The notes beneath the pieces were generated by a model that worked only from the letters and a program-made list of their open reading frames with translations, was not told where the DNA came from and did no database searches. The translations under genes and the position numbers were made by a program. From contig NZ_BSFQ01000007.1 in the NCBI RefSeq assembly GCF_027922425.1, forward strand, positions 62,001-126,000: a stretch of 64,000 nucleotides of DNA, written 5' to 3'. Each line of letters starts with the position of its first letter. Positions within the stretch are counted from its first letter, which is position 1. This stretch comes from Pseudonocardia halophobica. GTDB lineage: Bacteria; Actinomycetota; Actinomycetes; Mycobacteriales; Pseudonocardiaceae. Below are positions 35,142 to 44,352 of this stretch, in pieces.

Positions 35142-35339
35142 ATGTACGCCTGCATCTGTTTCGCCGTGACGGACGTCGAGCTCCGCGACTGCATCGGCGG
35201 GGGCGCCCGCACGGTCGAGGAGGTCGGCGACGCGTGCGGTGCCGGCACGGGCTGCGGAACCTGCCTCGACACGGTCGACGTCCTGCTCGCCGCGGAGCTC
35301 GCCCCGTCCGTGATATCGGACCTGCCGCTCACCGCCTGA
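35142..35339 (+). CDS. bfd: Bacterioferritin-associated ferredoxin
   Basis: A 65-residue [2Fe-2S] ferredoxin that reduces the heme of bacterioferritin so that stored iron is released. The four cluster ligands have the family spacing: Cys4 and Cys6 in YACICFAV, then Cys38 and Cys41 in GTGCGTCLD. The helical scaffold is VTDVELRDCIGGGARTVEEV. It lies 134 bases before bfr on the same strand. An IdeR-like box overlaps its probable promoter and a second one lies between bfd and bfr, so iron control is likely: bfd on when iron is scarce, bfr on when it is plentiful. Confidence 0.94.
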   Translation: MYACICFAVTDVELRDCIGGGARTVEEVGDACGAGTGCGTCLDTVDVLLAAELAPSVISDLPLTA

Positions 35340-35371
35340 TCGTCCACGGGCCCCGCCGGCACCGCATTCGC

Positions 35372-35390
35372 CCAGGTAAGCCTAGCCGTC
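35372..35390 (+). promoter_or_regulatory. IdeR/DtxR-like box upstream of bfr
   Basis: The core CAGGTAAGCCTAGCC matches the central part of the IdeR consensus well but the right edge poorly. It lies about 85 bases before the bfr start, an upstream position compatible with activation, as described for ferritin genes in mycobacteria. Confidence 0.55.
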
Positions 35391-35473
35391 GCACAGTCCG
35401 TCCTTCGTGGATCCGGGCGAACCGGACCCACTACCGTTCGTGTCGCCCGTCACAGCGAACGAAGGACGACGCC

Positions 35474-35959
35474 ATGCGTGGGGACCCGGAGATCATCTCC
35501 CTGCTCAACGAGCAGCTCACCAGCGAGCTCACCGCGATCAACCAGTACTTCCTGCACGCGAAGATGCAGCAGAACTGGGGCCTGACGAAGCTCGCCGCCT
35601 ACACCCGCAGCGAGTCGATCGACGAGATGCGGCACGCGGAGAAGATCACCGACCGCATCCTGTTCCTGGAGGGCCTGCCGAACTACCAGCGCCTGTTCCA
35701 GCTGCGCATCGGGACCAACGTCCGCGAGATGCTGCAGTCCGACCTCGCCATCGAGCTCGAGGTCGTGCAGCGGCTGCGGCCCGGCATCGCGATGTGCCGT
35801 TCCAAGGGCGACATCACCACGGCGAACCTGTTCGAGGAGATCCTCGCCGACGAGGAGCACCACATCGACTACATCGAGACGAACCTCGAGCTGATGGACC
35901 GCCTGGGCGAGCAGCTCTACCTGGCCCAGCTGGTCGACCAGCCTCCCACGCCCGGCTGA
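35474..35959 (+). CDS. bfr: Bacterioferritin
   Basis: A 161-residue four-helix-bundle iron-storage protein forming 24-mers. Ferroxidase ligands fit the family: Glu18 in LTSELTAINQYF, Glu51 and His54 in IDEMRHAEK, Glu94 in AIELEVVQRL, and Glu127 and His130 in ADEEHHIDYIE. Met52, the heme ligand between subunits, is present, so it is a heme-type bacterioferritin able to work with Bfd. ATG 35474 has a GAAGGACGAC ribosome site. The 3' end is followed 68 bases later by hdeD. Both bfd and bfr are flanked by IdeR-like boxes. Confidence 0.96.
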   Translation: MRGDPEIISLLNEQLTSELTAINQYFLHAKMQQNWGLTKLAAYTRSESIDEMRHAEKITDRILFLEGLPNYQRLFQLRIGTNVREMLQSDLAIELEVVQRLRPGIAMCRSKGDITTANLFEEILADEEHHIDYIETNLELMDRLGEQLYLAQLVDQPPTPG

Positions 35960-36027
35960 TTCCGCGTTCCCCGCGCGAGGAGTACACAGATCGCGGGGTG
36001 TCCACCCGGGACACCGAGGGGGACGTC

Positions 36028-36666
36028 ATGACCGAGAACGTGAGTGCCGGTGGCCGGGCTGGCGACTCCGGGCAGCGCCCGGTCGACGCGGTCCGCGAGT
36101 TCGCCGGGGCCGTCTGGTGGATGGTGCTGCTGCGCGGCGTCCTGATCGCCCTGTTCGGGATCATCGCGCTGGTGAGTCCGGGGATCGCGCTGCTGACCCT
36201 GGTGTTCCTGTTCGGCTTCTACGCGATCCTCGACGGCGTCGTCGCCGTCGTCATGGGTGTCCGCGCCCGGAAGACCGCCGCGCACTGGGTATGGCCGGTC
36301 GTGCAGGGCGTGCTGTCGGTGATCGCCGGCATCGTCGCGCTGGCCTGGCCCGGGGTCACGGCGCTGGCGCTGCTCTTCGTCGTGGCGTTCTGGGCGATCG
36401 TCATGGGCGTCGCGGAGATCGCCGAGGCGTTCACGGCGCGGCGGGCCGGGGCGCACGCCTGGGGCTGGACCCTCGTCGCGGGCATCGTGAACGTCCTGTT
36501 CGGCCTCGCCCTGCTCGTGTGGCCGGCCACCGGGATCCTCGCGCTCATCTGGCTCGTCGGCCTGTTCGCGCTGATCGGCGGCGTGATCCTGATCGGCTGG
36601 GCGTTCCGGATCCGGGCGATCGCCAAGGGTGCCGCGGGCCGTCGGCCCTCGGCGAACCTGTCATGA
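36028..36666 (+). CDS. hdeD: HdeD family membrane protein
   Basis: A 212-residue polytopic protein with six predicted helices in three similar pairs (LLRGVLIALFGIIALVSPGIA, then VWPVVQGVLSVIAGIVALAWP and LVAGIVNVLFGLALLVWPATG), the hallmark triplication of HdeD. HdeD contributes to acid resistance in enterobacteria; the actinobacterial homologues are poorly studied. A hydrophilic N-terminus of about 25 residues precedes the first helix. ATG 36028 lies downstream of GAGGGGGACGTC, a good ribosome site. The frame is open far upstream, but that part overlaps bfr and is shadow. Confidence 0.87.
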   Translation: MTENVSAGGRAGDSGQRPVDAVREFAGAVWWMVLLRGVLIALFGIIALVSPGIALLTLVFLFGFYAILDGVVAVVMGVRARKTAAHWVWPVVQGVLSVIAGIVALAWPGVTALALLFVVAFWAIVMGVAEIAEAFTARRAGAHAWGWTLVAGIVNVLFGLALLVWPATGILALIWLVGLFALIGGVILIGWAFRIRAIAKGAAGRRPSANLS

Positions 36667-36705
36667 CGGGCGCGTCGGCGCGGCTCGGGTCGCGGGGGAG
36701 CGCGG

Positions 36706-36721
36706 TCGAAGATATGTTCGA
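36706..36721 (+). promoter_or_regulatory. LexA (SOS)-like box over the DUF3072 promoter
   Basis: TCGAAGATATGTTCGA differs from the actinobacterial SOS palindrome TCGAAC-N4-GTTCGA at one position (G for C). It covers the putative -10 TATGTT and ends 3 bases before ATG 36725. Confidence 0.6.
36713..36718 (+). promoter_or_regulatory. -10 element TATGTT for leaderless DUF3072 gene
   Basis: TATGTT, then CGAACC, then ATG 36725. Confidence 0.55.
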
Positions 36722-36724
36722 ACC

Positions 36725-36949
36725 ATGACCGATCGCGACACCCAGGACCAGACGAGCACGCCGGCCGCGAAGGACCCGGAGGACTGGACCACCGGCGACG
36801 AGCCGATCACCGGCCCGCAGCGCTCGTACCTCGAGACGCTCGCGCAGCAGGCGGGTCAGGAGCTGCCCGAGGACCTCGGCGCCCTCACCAAGGCGGAGGC
36901 GTCGAAGCGCATCGACGAGCTGCAGGCGGCTGCGGGCCGCGGGCAGTGA
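36725..36949 (+). CDS. DUF3072 domain protein
   Basis: A 74-residue acidic protein. The C-terminal half, GPQRSYLETLAQQAGQELPE followed by LTKAEASKRIDELQAAAG, is the DUF3072 domain, a short helical module resembling the SAP-like ends of other actinobacterial proteins. The N-terminus is low-complexity (TQDQTSTPAAKDPEDW). Its function is unknown. The promoter region consists of a nearly perfect LexA-type box overlapping the -10 of a leaderless transcript, which predicts induction by DNA damage. The neighbours are hdeD upstream and a convergent flavin-type oxidoreductase gene 16 bases downstream. Confidence 0.85.
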   Translation: MTDRDTQDQTSTPAAKDPEDWTTGDEPITGPQRSYLETLAQQAGQELPEDLGALTKAEASKRIDELQAAAGRGQ

Positions 36950-36965
36950 CGGGGGCGGGTGCCGG

Positions 36966-37334
36966 TCAGTCCGGCTTGCCCGGCAGCGGGTCGAGCCGGA
37001 CCCGGACCGCGACCCGGCCGCGCCCGTCCCGCGTGGCGACGGCGTGCCCGGTCCGGTCGGCGCCGTCGAGCTCGACCGTGATCGGGCCGCCCTCGCCGAG
37101 GAAGTTGCGCCACCAGTTCTTCGCGTCGGGGAACTGCACGCCGATCACGAGCTCGTCGCCGGAGCGCCGGTAGGCCACCGGGGTCCGGAAGGTCCGCCCG
37201 GAGCGGCGGCCGACGTAGCTGATCATCGCGATGCTGCGGCCCACGACACGGCCCACGCGCGGGGCACGGGCGAGGGCCTCCACGCCCGCGTTGACGCACC
37301 GGACCGCCTTGCTGGTGAACAGGGGAGCGCGCAC
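36966..37334 (-). CDS. Deazaflavin-dependent nitroreductase-like protein (DDN type)
   Basis: A 122-residue split-barrel protein of the F420-dependent DDN/nitroreductase group, common in F420-producing actinobacteria. Typical elements are a helix VNAGVEALARAPRVGRVVGRS, ISYVGRRSGRTFRTPVAYRR, where the Gly/Arg-rich turn contacts the cofactor phosphate, and FPDAKNWWRNFLGEGGPITV. It probably reduces a quinone or small electrophile using F420H2; this is family inference. ATG 37334 begins the first helix immediately. It is divergent from the AraC-type regulator gene, 92 bases away, and convergent with the DUF3072 gene. Confidence 0.82.
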   Translation of the reverse strand: MRAPLFTSKAVRCVNAGVEALARAPRVGRVVGRSIAMISYVGRRSGRTFRTPVAYRRSGDELVIGVQFPDAKNWWRNFLGEGGPITVELDGADRTGHAVATRDGRGRVAVRVRLDPLPGKPD

Positions 37335-37426
37335 GGGACCGACCGTAGCCGCGCCGCCCTGAGGTCGCTCTCAGTCCTGGCCGGGCACGGTGCATTTCGG
37401 ACGCGCGACGTGGCACGATCACCGGG

Positions 37427-37879
37427 GTGAGCAGCAGACCCGCCGCGAACCTGAGCGACCTGGCCCGGCTGCGCCGCGTCAAGGACCGGATCGACCGGGA
37501 GTACGCCCAGCCGCTCGACGTCGAGGCGTTGGCCCGCGGTGTGCACATGTCGGCGGGGCACCTCAGCCGGGAGTTCCGGCGGGCCTACGGCGAGTCGCCG
37601 TACTCCTACCTGATGACCCGCCGCATCGAGCGGGCGATGGCGCTGCTGCGACGGGGGGACCTGAGCGTCACCGAGGTCTGCTTCGCGGTGGGCTGCTCCT
37701 CGCTGGGGACGTTCAGCACGCGCTTCGCCGAGCTCGTCGGCATGCCGCCGGGCGCCTACCGCCGGGCGGCCGAGGAGGCGACGGTGGACATGCCGTCGTG
37801 CGTGGTCAAGCAGGTGACGAGACCGGTCAGGAATCGAGAAGCCCCGGCCGGCCGAGCGCCGCTAGCGTCCCCCTCATGA
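37427..37879 (+). CDS. AraC-family transcriptional regulator
   Basis: A 150-residue regulator made almost only of the two-helix-turn-helix AraC DNA-binding domain. HTH1 is DVEALARGVHMSAGHLSREFRRAYG and HTH2 is SVTEVCFAVGCSSLGTFSTRFAEL, followed by the usual VGMPPGAYRR. There is no separate N-terminal ligand domain; a tail of about 35 residues rich in Pro, Ala and Arg follows. The start is GTG 37427. Its stop overlaps the ATG of the following VOC gene as ATGA, and a UvrA-like gene follows, a three-gene cassette that may form a drug-sensing and resistance unit. Confidence 0.88.
   Translation: MSSRPAANLSDLARLRRVKDRIDREYAQPLDVEALARGVHMSAGHLSREFRRAYGESPYSYLMTRRIERAMALLRRGDLSVTEVCFAVGCSSLGTFSTRFAELVGMPPGAYRRAAEEATVDMPSCVVKQVTRPVRNREAPAGRAPLASPS
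37863..37868 (+). promoter_or_regulatory. -10-like element TAGCGT before the VOC gene
   Basis: TAGCGT, then CCCCCTC, then ATG 37876, inside the end of the AraC-type gene. It could allow separate leaderless expression of the VOC gene. Confidence 0.4.
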
Positions 37880-38292
37880 GTTCGGACATCGTCATCAGCC
37901 AGAGCTACCTCCCGCACACCGGCAAGGACGAGGCGATCGCCTTCTACCGGGACGTCCTCGGCTTCGAGGTGCAGAACGAGGTCGGCTACAACGACATGTA
38001 CTGGATCACCGTCGCCCCTCCCGGGCAGCCGGAGATCGCGATCGTCCTGCACCCCCCGGCGGTGGACCCGGGGATCACCGACGAGGAGCGCAGGGTCATC
38101 TCCGAGATGATGGCCAAGGGCACCTACGCCGCGATCAATCTGGCCACCAAGGACCTGGACGCGACCTTCGACCGGATCCAGGCCGCGGACGCCGAGGTCG
38201 TCCAGGAACCGATGGACCAGCCCTACGGCGTGCGGGACTGTGCCTTCCGCGACCCGGCGGGCAACATGATCAGGATCAAGCAGCTCGGCTGA
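37876..38292 (+). CDS. VOC family protein
   Basis: A 138-residue VOC-fold protein. The first half contains HTGKDEAIAFYRDVLGFEV and MYWITVAPPGQPEIAIVLHPP; the second contains NLATKDLDATFDRIQAADAEVV and the closing FRDPAGNMIRIKQL, whose last acidic metal-ligand position is replaced by Arg/Lys-rich sequence. A metal-free binding protein, as in bleomycin-resistance relatives, is therefore possible. It overlaps the AraC gene by ATGA and is followed 78 bases later by the UvrA-like gene. A 12-bp tandem duplication lies in that gap. Confidence 0.85.
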   Translation: MSSDIVISQSYLPHTGKDEAIAFYRDVLGFEVQNEVGYNDMYWITVAPPGQPEIAIVLHPPAVDPGITDEERRVISEMMAKGTYAAINLATKDLDATFDRIQAADAEVVQEPMDQPYGVRDCAFRDPAGNMIRIKQLG

Positions 38293-38311
38293 GCCCCGGG
38301 TGGCGGACCTC

Positions 38312-38335
38312 GACAGGGACATCGACAGGGACATC
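38312..38335. repeat. Two tandem copies of a 12-bp unit
   Basis: GACAGGGACATC occurs twice in direct tandem and is followed by GACA, the start of a third copy. It lies 35-60 bases before the UvrA-like start codon. Confidence 0.6.
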
Positions 38336-38370
38336 GACACGGCGCGTCGCGCCACAGGGGGAGACACGGG

Positions 38371-40755
<2,385 letters not shown>

Positions 40756-40842
40756 CCAGGGCAGAGCCCGCCGGGACCGTCAGAAGAGGACGGAGCGGGA
40801 GATCCCTGGACCGCGGGGACGAGATCGGGCACCATCCCCGTC

Positions 40843-41334
40843 ATGACCGACGAGGAGCAGGACTCCGCGACCGCGCCGTCCACGGACGGCGCGATCGCCT
40901 CGGTCGGCAGCGCCGCGACCTCCGAGAGCGTCGCGGTCGCGGGCAGCGTGGACACCGCCCACAGCGTCGCGGTGGCCGGCAGCGTGGGGACGGTCGGCAG
41001 CGTGGGCGTGGTCCAGAGTGCGGCCACGGCCGGCAGTGTCGCGGTCGCCGGGAGCGTGGCCACGGCCGGGAGTGTCGCGGTGGCAGGGAGCGCCGCCACG
41101 GCCGGCAGCGTCGCGGTCGCCGGCAGCGCCGCCACCGCCGGGAGCCTCGGCATCGTGGCCAGCCTGCTCACCGTCGTCGGCGTCGGCCTCCGGAAGTGCG
41201 TGGCCACGCTGGCCTGCGTGAACTGCACCCGGTGCGTGGGCTGCATCGCGTGTGTCGACTGCGTGGACTGCGTCGGGTGCATCGGCTGCGTCGGCCTCCG
41301 TGGCGCGGTCGGGCAGCGGGGCGTCCGGGCCTGA
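40843..41334 (+). CDS. Hexapeptide-repeat protein with Ser ladder turning into Cys ladder
   Basis: A 163-residue protein with no domain I recognise. From residue 29 to 160 it consists of 22 consecutive six-residue units without a phase break. Units 1-14 start with Ser (types SVAVAG, SVATAG, SAATAG), unit 15 is GVGLRK, and from residue 119 six units start with Cys (types CVNCTR, CVGCIA, CVDCVD). The last two units end LRG and QRG. There are ten cysteines, nine of them in continuous CxxC spacing. A beta-solenoid or silk-like sheet is suggested. The stop is 4 bases before the next gene, which supports the plus-strand reading. The ribosome site is weak. Confidence 0.72.
   Translation: MTDEEQDSATAPSTDGAIASVGSAATSESVAVAGSVDTAHSVAVAGSVGTVGSVGVVQSAATAGSVAVAGSVATAGSVAVAGSAATAGSVAVAGSAATAGSLGIVASLLTVVGVGLRKCVATLACVNCTRCVGCIACVDCVDCVGCIGCVGLRGAVGQRGVRA
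41005..41145 (+). repeat. 36-bp imperfect tandem DNA repeat inside the hexapeptide gene
   Basis: Repeats of about 36 bp encode pairs of hexads (AGSVAV-AGSxAT). Synonymous differences between copies (GCC or GCA, GGG or GGC) show that the copies have diverged while the protein period is kept. Confidence 0.6.
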
Positions 41335-41338
41335 CGCG

Positions 41339-42217
41339 ATGCAGATCGGCCTGCACGCCCTCGGGATCGGGACCGGCGCCCAGCGGTCCGTCATCGACGC
41401 GGTCGCGGTCGCCGCGGAGACCTGCGGCTTCGCCACGCTGTGGTCGGGGGAGCACGTCGTCATGGTCGACCGCGGGGCGTCGCGCTATCCGTACTCGGCC
41501 GACGGGCGGATCGCCGTGCCGGCCGCGGCCGACTGGATCGACCCCCTGATCGGCCTCAGCTTCGCGGCCGCGGCCACCTCGACGATCCGCGTCGCGACGG
41601 GCGTGCTGCTCCTGCCGGAACACAACCCGGTGCTCGTGGCCAAGCAGGCGGCGACGCTCGACTCGCTCTCCGGCGGCCGGCTGACGCTCGGCGTCGGCGT
41701 CGGCTGGTCGCGCGAGGAGTTCGACGCGCTCGGGGTGCCGTTCGCCCGGCGGGGCGCGCGCACGGACGAGTACGTCGCCGCGATGCGCACCGTGTGGCGC
41801 GACGACGTGGCCTCGTTCACGGGCGAGTTCGTCCGCTTCGACTCCGTGCGGGTCAACCCCAAGCCGGTCCGGGACAGGACGATCCCGATCGTGTTCGGCG
41901 GCAACAGCGACGCCGCGCTCCGCCGCGTGGCCGCCGTCGGCGACGGCTGGTACGGCTTCTACCTGGACGACGTCGGACACGTCGCCGAACGCGTCGAGTT
42001 CCTGCGGGCGACGTGCCGGGACGCGGGACGCGACATCGCCGAGCTGCGGCTCGCCGTCGCGCTGCGCAGTCCGGAGGTCGACGATGCCGTGAGGCTCGCC
42101 GATCTCGGAGTCGACGAGCTCGTGGTCGTCGAGGGCCCGCCCGCGAATCCGCAGGACGCCGCCGGGTGGGTGTCGGTCCTGGCCGACCGCTGGCTCGCGG
42201 CCGCGACAAGCACCTGA
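41339..42217 (+). CDS. LLM class F420-dependent oxidoreductase
   Basis: A 292-residue luciferase-like monooxygenase-fold enzyme. Typical parts are QIGLHALGIGTGAQ at strand 1, ATLWSGEHVV, TSTIRVATGVLLLPEHNPVLVAKQ, the cofactor-binding LSGGRLTLGVGVGWSREEF, and PIVFGGNSDAALRRVA. The group uses F420 or FMN; the sequence resembles the F420 subgroup found in actinobacteria. The substrate is unknown. ATG 41339 begins 4 bases after the stop of the hexapeptide-repeat gene, so the two are likely co-transcribed. The gene ends 174 bases before the thiocyanate hydrolase cluster, which runs in the opposite direction. Confidence 0.9.
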   Translation: MQIGLHALGIGTGAQRSVIDAVAVAAETCGFATLWSGEHVVMVDRGASRYPYSADGRIAVPAAADWIDPLIGLSFAAAATSTIRVATGVLLLPEHNPVLVAKQAATLDSLSGGRLTLGVGVGWSREEFDALGVPFARRGARTDEYVAAMRTVWRDDVASFTGEFVRFDSVRVNPKPVRDRTIPIVFGGNSDAALRRVAAVGDGWYGFYLDDVGHVAERVEFLRATCRDAGRDIAELRLAVALRSPEVDDAVRLADLGVDELVVVEGPPANPQDAAGWVSVLADRWLAAATST

Positions 42218-42390
42218 CGGACGCCCGACGGGGCGGATGCGCCGCTCTGTGGGTGATCAGCTCGGGCGACGGCCCGGGGGAGCGGGATCGCGGGCGGTCG
42301 CCTCACAGCTCGTCGGCCATCTCGGGTGGTAGTCGCGGTGGTAACGGTAGGCCAGGCCAGCACGTGCAACAGCTCGTAGTTGGAGGACCG

Positions 42391-42762
42391 TCAGCCCTCG
42401 AGGCGTGCCCGGATCGTCGACAGCCGCTGGATCAACTCGGACTCCGTGATGACACCGCGAGAGATCAACGAGTGCGCCAACGACACCAACTGGCTCTCCG
42501 GATGAGGCAAGCTGGAATAGATTGTCGCCGACAGCGCGTCCTCTTCCTCTCGGCGAGCCCGGAAATCGGGGACATCCGCGTCGGAGGCACAGTGATCGAG
42601 TGCGTCGCAGAGCCCGTCCAAGCTGGTCTTCCACGGCGGAATCGGGTTGTCCACACCGTACTTCGCCGCCATTCTCGGCCACACCTGGTTCTGTGCGACG
42701 ATCTCCCGTAGCACTGCGACGTCGGTGTCGGGCATCGGCGAGCCCCCGCCCTCGACGGCCAT
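42391..42762 (-). CDS. Thiocyanate hydrolase/nitrile hydratase activator (P15K-type)
   Basis: A 123-residue accessory protein. LREIVAQNQVWPRMAAKYGVDNPIPPWK at the front and SLPHPESQLVSLAHSLISRGVITESEL at the end resemble the N-terminal part of nitrile-hydratase beta subunits and their activators (NhlE, P14K, P15K). These deliver cobalt to the catalytic subunit, in NHase by subunit swapping. ATG 42762 overlaps the gamma-subunit stop as TGATG, so translation is coupled. Order on the minus strand is beta-alpha fusion, gamma, activator, the usual catalytic-then-activator order. An upstream GTG at 42765 is a possible alternative start. Confidence 0.82.
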   Translation of the reverse strand: MAVEGGGSPMPDTDVAVLREIVAQNQVWPRMAAKYGVDNPIPPWKTSLDGLCDALDHCASDADVPDFRARREEEDALSATIYSSLPHPESQLVSLAHSLISRGVITESELIQRLSTIRARLEG

Positions 42763-43472
42763 CACTCACCGACCGGATGCACGGCCGGCCGGGTGGCGAC
42801 GACGACATTGGTCGTGACGCCGGCCCGGGGGAGCGCAACGCCGATCAGGCAGTCCCGTGTGACGATCTCGGTCAGCTGGTCCTCGGTCCAGCCATCCGTG
42901 TTCTCCGGGCGCATCGGCATCACCATGAAGCGGTGCTTCTGGTTGGAATCCTGGACCCGGATCTCGATGTCCTCGCCCAGGTACAGGCCGAACTCGGACA
43001 GCACCTGGCGCGGATACCTGACCAGGCGGCGGCGGTAGTTGGGCGTGCGGTACCACTCGGGCGAGTTGCCGAGGATGGGCCGCGGATAACACGAACACAG
43101 GGCGCAGACGATGACGTGGTGCACCGTGGGGGTGTCGACCAGGATCTCGAAGGCGGTGAAGTCGCTGGGCGTGCCGAAGCCGGTGGGCTCGAGCCAGTCG
43201 ACGCCGACCTCCTTGCTGGCCGTCATCGGTTCGGCGATCGCCAGAGCCCTGAACTCCGGATCGAGCCAGGACCGAGCCACCAGGCGCGCAGCCGGCGTGG
43301 GCCCGATCTGCTCGGCGAACTCCGTGAAGCGACGATGCTCCTCCGCAGTGAAGATGCCCTTCTCGATGCACAGTTCGCGCAACGCGATCTCCAGCACCTC
43401 GAAATCCGTGACCTCGTCGACCATCGGCTTGACGGTTCGGTCGTGGTCGTGGTCGTGGTCGTGGTCGGCCAT
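42762..43472 (-). CDS. scnC: Thiocyanate hydrolase gamma (cobalt-binding) subunit
   Basis: A 236-residue catalytic subunit. It starts with the His/Asp repeat HDHDHDHD also known from Thiobacillus ScnC, followed by MVDEVTDFEVLEIALRELCI. The metal site VCALCSCYPRP has Cys123, Cys126, Ser127 and Cys128; two of the cysteines are oxidised to sulfenic/sulfinic acid in the family. Arg after CSCYP and the stretches SPEWYRTPNYRRRLVRYPRQ and TRDCLIGVALPRAG match thiocyanate hydrolase better than nitrile hydratase, which has CSCYPW. Expected reaction: thiocyanate plus water to carbonyl sulfide and ammonia. A GGAAGA ribosome site precedes ATG 43472. Confidence 0.9.
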   Translation of the reverse strand: MADHDHDHDHDRTVKPMVDEVTDFEVLEIALRELCIEKGIFTAEEHRRFTEFAEQIGPTPAARLVARSWLDPEFRALAIAEPMTASKEVGVDWLEPTGFGTPSDFTAFEILVDTPTVHHVIVCALCSCYPRPILGNSPEWYRTPNYRRRLVRYPRQVLSEFGLYLGEDIEIRVQDSNQKHRFMVMPMRPENTDGWTEDQLTEIVTRDCLIGVALPRAGVTTNVVVATRPAVHPVGE

Positions 43473-43512
43473 TGTCTTCCGTTTCGTGGCGAGGGACGCT
43501 CCGGCGGAGTCG

Positions 43513-44352
43513 TCAGTCGACGGGCTCGAGCCAGCGCTCAGGGATCTCGGTGCGCAGCGTGTCGGTCGCGGTGCCGTTGTAGCCGTGCCACAACTCGGCC
43601 ATCGTGAAGCTGACGACGTAGAACCACTCGGGCTCGGCACCCGGTCGGTCCCAGGTCTCGTCCTCCGGCGCGGGGCTCTCATAGGCAAGAGCGGCGATCC
43701 GGCCCGTGGCGCCGCGCGCATACTCCGGGGTGCGCGTGTAGAACAGTACCGGCAGTTCCCGGACCCGCACCGGATCGCCGACCGCGAATTTCGGCTCCCC
43801 GGCCCTGCCCGCGTACACCTGAGGGTCACCCTTACCCAGCGCATGCACGACGTGGCTGTTGCGCTTCACCTGCGTTCCGTCGCCCTCGAAGGCGGGCTTC
43901 GCCGTCAAGGTTCTTCCGCTCAGCCCGCCGGCGAAACGCCGCTGGACCTCCGCCATCCGCTCGGCGAGCTCTGTCAGACCGATGTGGTGCTTCTCGAGCA
44001 GCACGCGGGCCACAGCCAGCAGCCAGCGGCCGTAGTAGGGAAAGCCGAGATAGACCGCGCGGCCGACGTCGACGTTGCCGATACGCCGCCGCTCCTCGGA
44101 CAACCAGATCCCGCGCCAGGCCAGTACCTCGCACATGACGTACGTCATGTGCTCCCAATACTCGTATTCCTTGTTCTCGTATTTCATCGGCACGTCAGGC
44201 TCGCCGCCGACGTCGTGCACCGGCTTCATGTACGCAGTGAAGCGGTCGTGGTCGAGCAGATCCGGCGGCGGCGCATCGGGAAGCTCCGGATAGGAAGACC
44301 TCAACCTCGCCACGAGATCCAGTTGGGCGGCGCGGTCGGCTGCAGTGCTCAC
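43513..44352 (-). CDS. scnBA: Thiocyanate hydrolase beta-alpha fusion subunit
   Basis: A 279-residue chain joining two subunits that are separate in Thiobacillus thioparus. Residues 1 to about 150 match ScnB (KPVHDVGGEPDVPMKYENKE, CEVLAWRGIWLSEERRR, VDVGRAVYLGFPYYGRWLL). Residues about 155-279 match ScnA (ALGKGDPQVYAGRAGEPKF, LFYTRTPEYARGATG, ATDTLRTEIPERWLEP). In nitrile hydratase the equivalent beta subunit is also one chain, so this form is structurally intermediate. GTG 44352 is chosen because GGGAGAAGG lies just upstream; starts further upstream would add non-homologous sequence. First gene of the three-gene cluster; lower GC than its surroundings. Confidence 0.88.
   Translation of the reverse strand: MSTAADRAAQLDLVARLRSSYPELPDAPPPDLLDHDRFTAYMKPVHDVGGEPDVPMKYENKEYEYWEHMTYVMCEVLAWRGIWLSEERRRIGNVDVGRAVYLGFPYYGRWLLAVARVLLEKHHIGLTELAERMAEVQRRFAGGLSGRTLTAKPAFEGDGTQVKRNSHVVHALGKGDPQVYAGRAGEPKFAVGDPVRVRELPVLFYTRTPEYARGATGRIAALAYESPAPEDETWDRPGAEPEWFYVVSFTMAELWHGYNGTATDTLRTEIPERWLEPVD

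Noticed and set aside
43441..43472. GTGGTC tandem repeat as a regulatory repeat
   Set aside because: It encodes the His-Asp N-terminus of the gamma subunit on the minus strand.
42391..44352. Reading of the cluster as an ordinary cobalt nitrile hydratase
   Set aside because: Tyr-Pro-Arg instead of Tyr-Pro-Trp after the metal motif, the His-Asp N-terminus, and the ScnB- and ScnA-like blocks fit thiocyanate hydrolase better. Kept only as an alternative.
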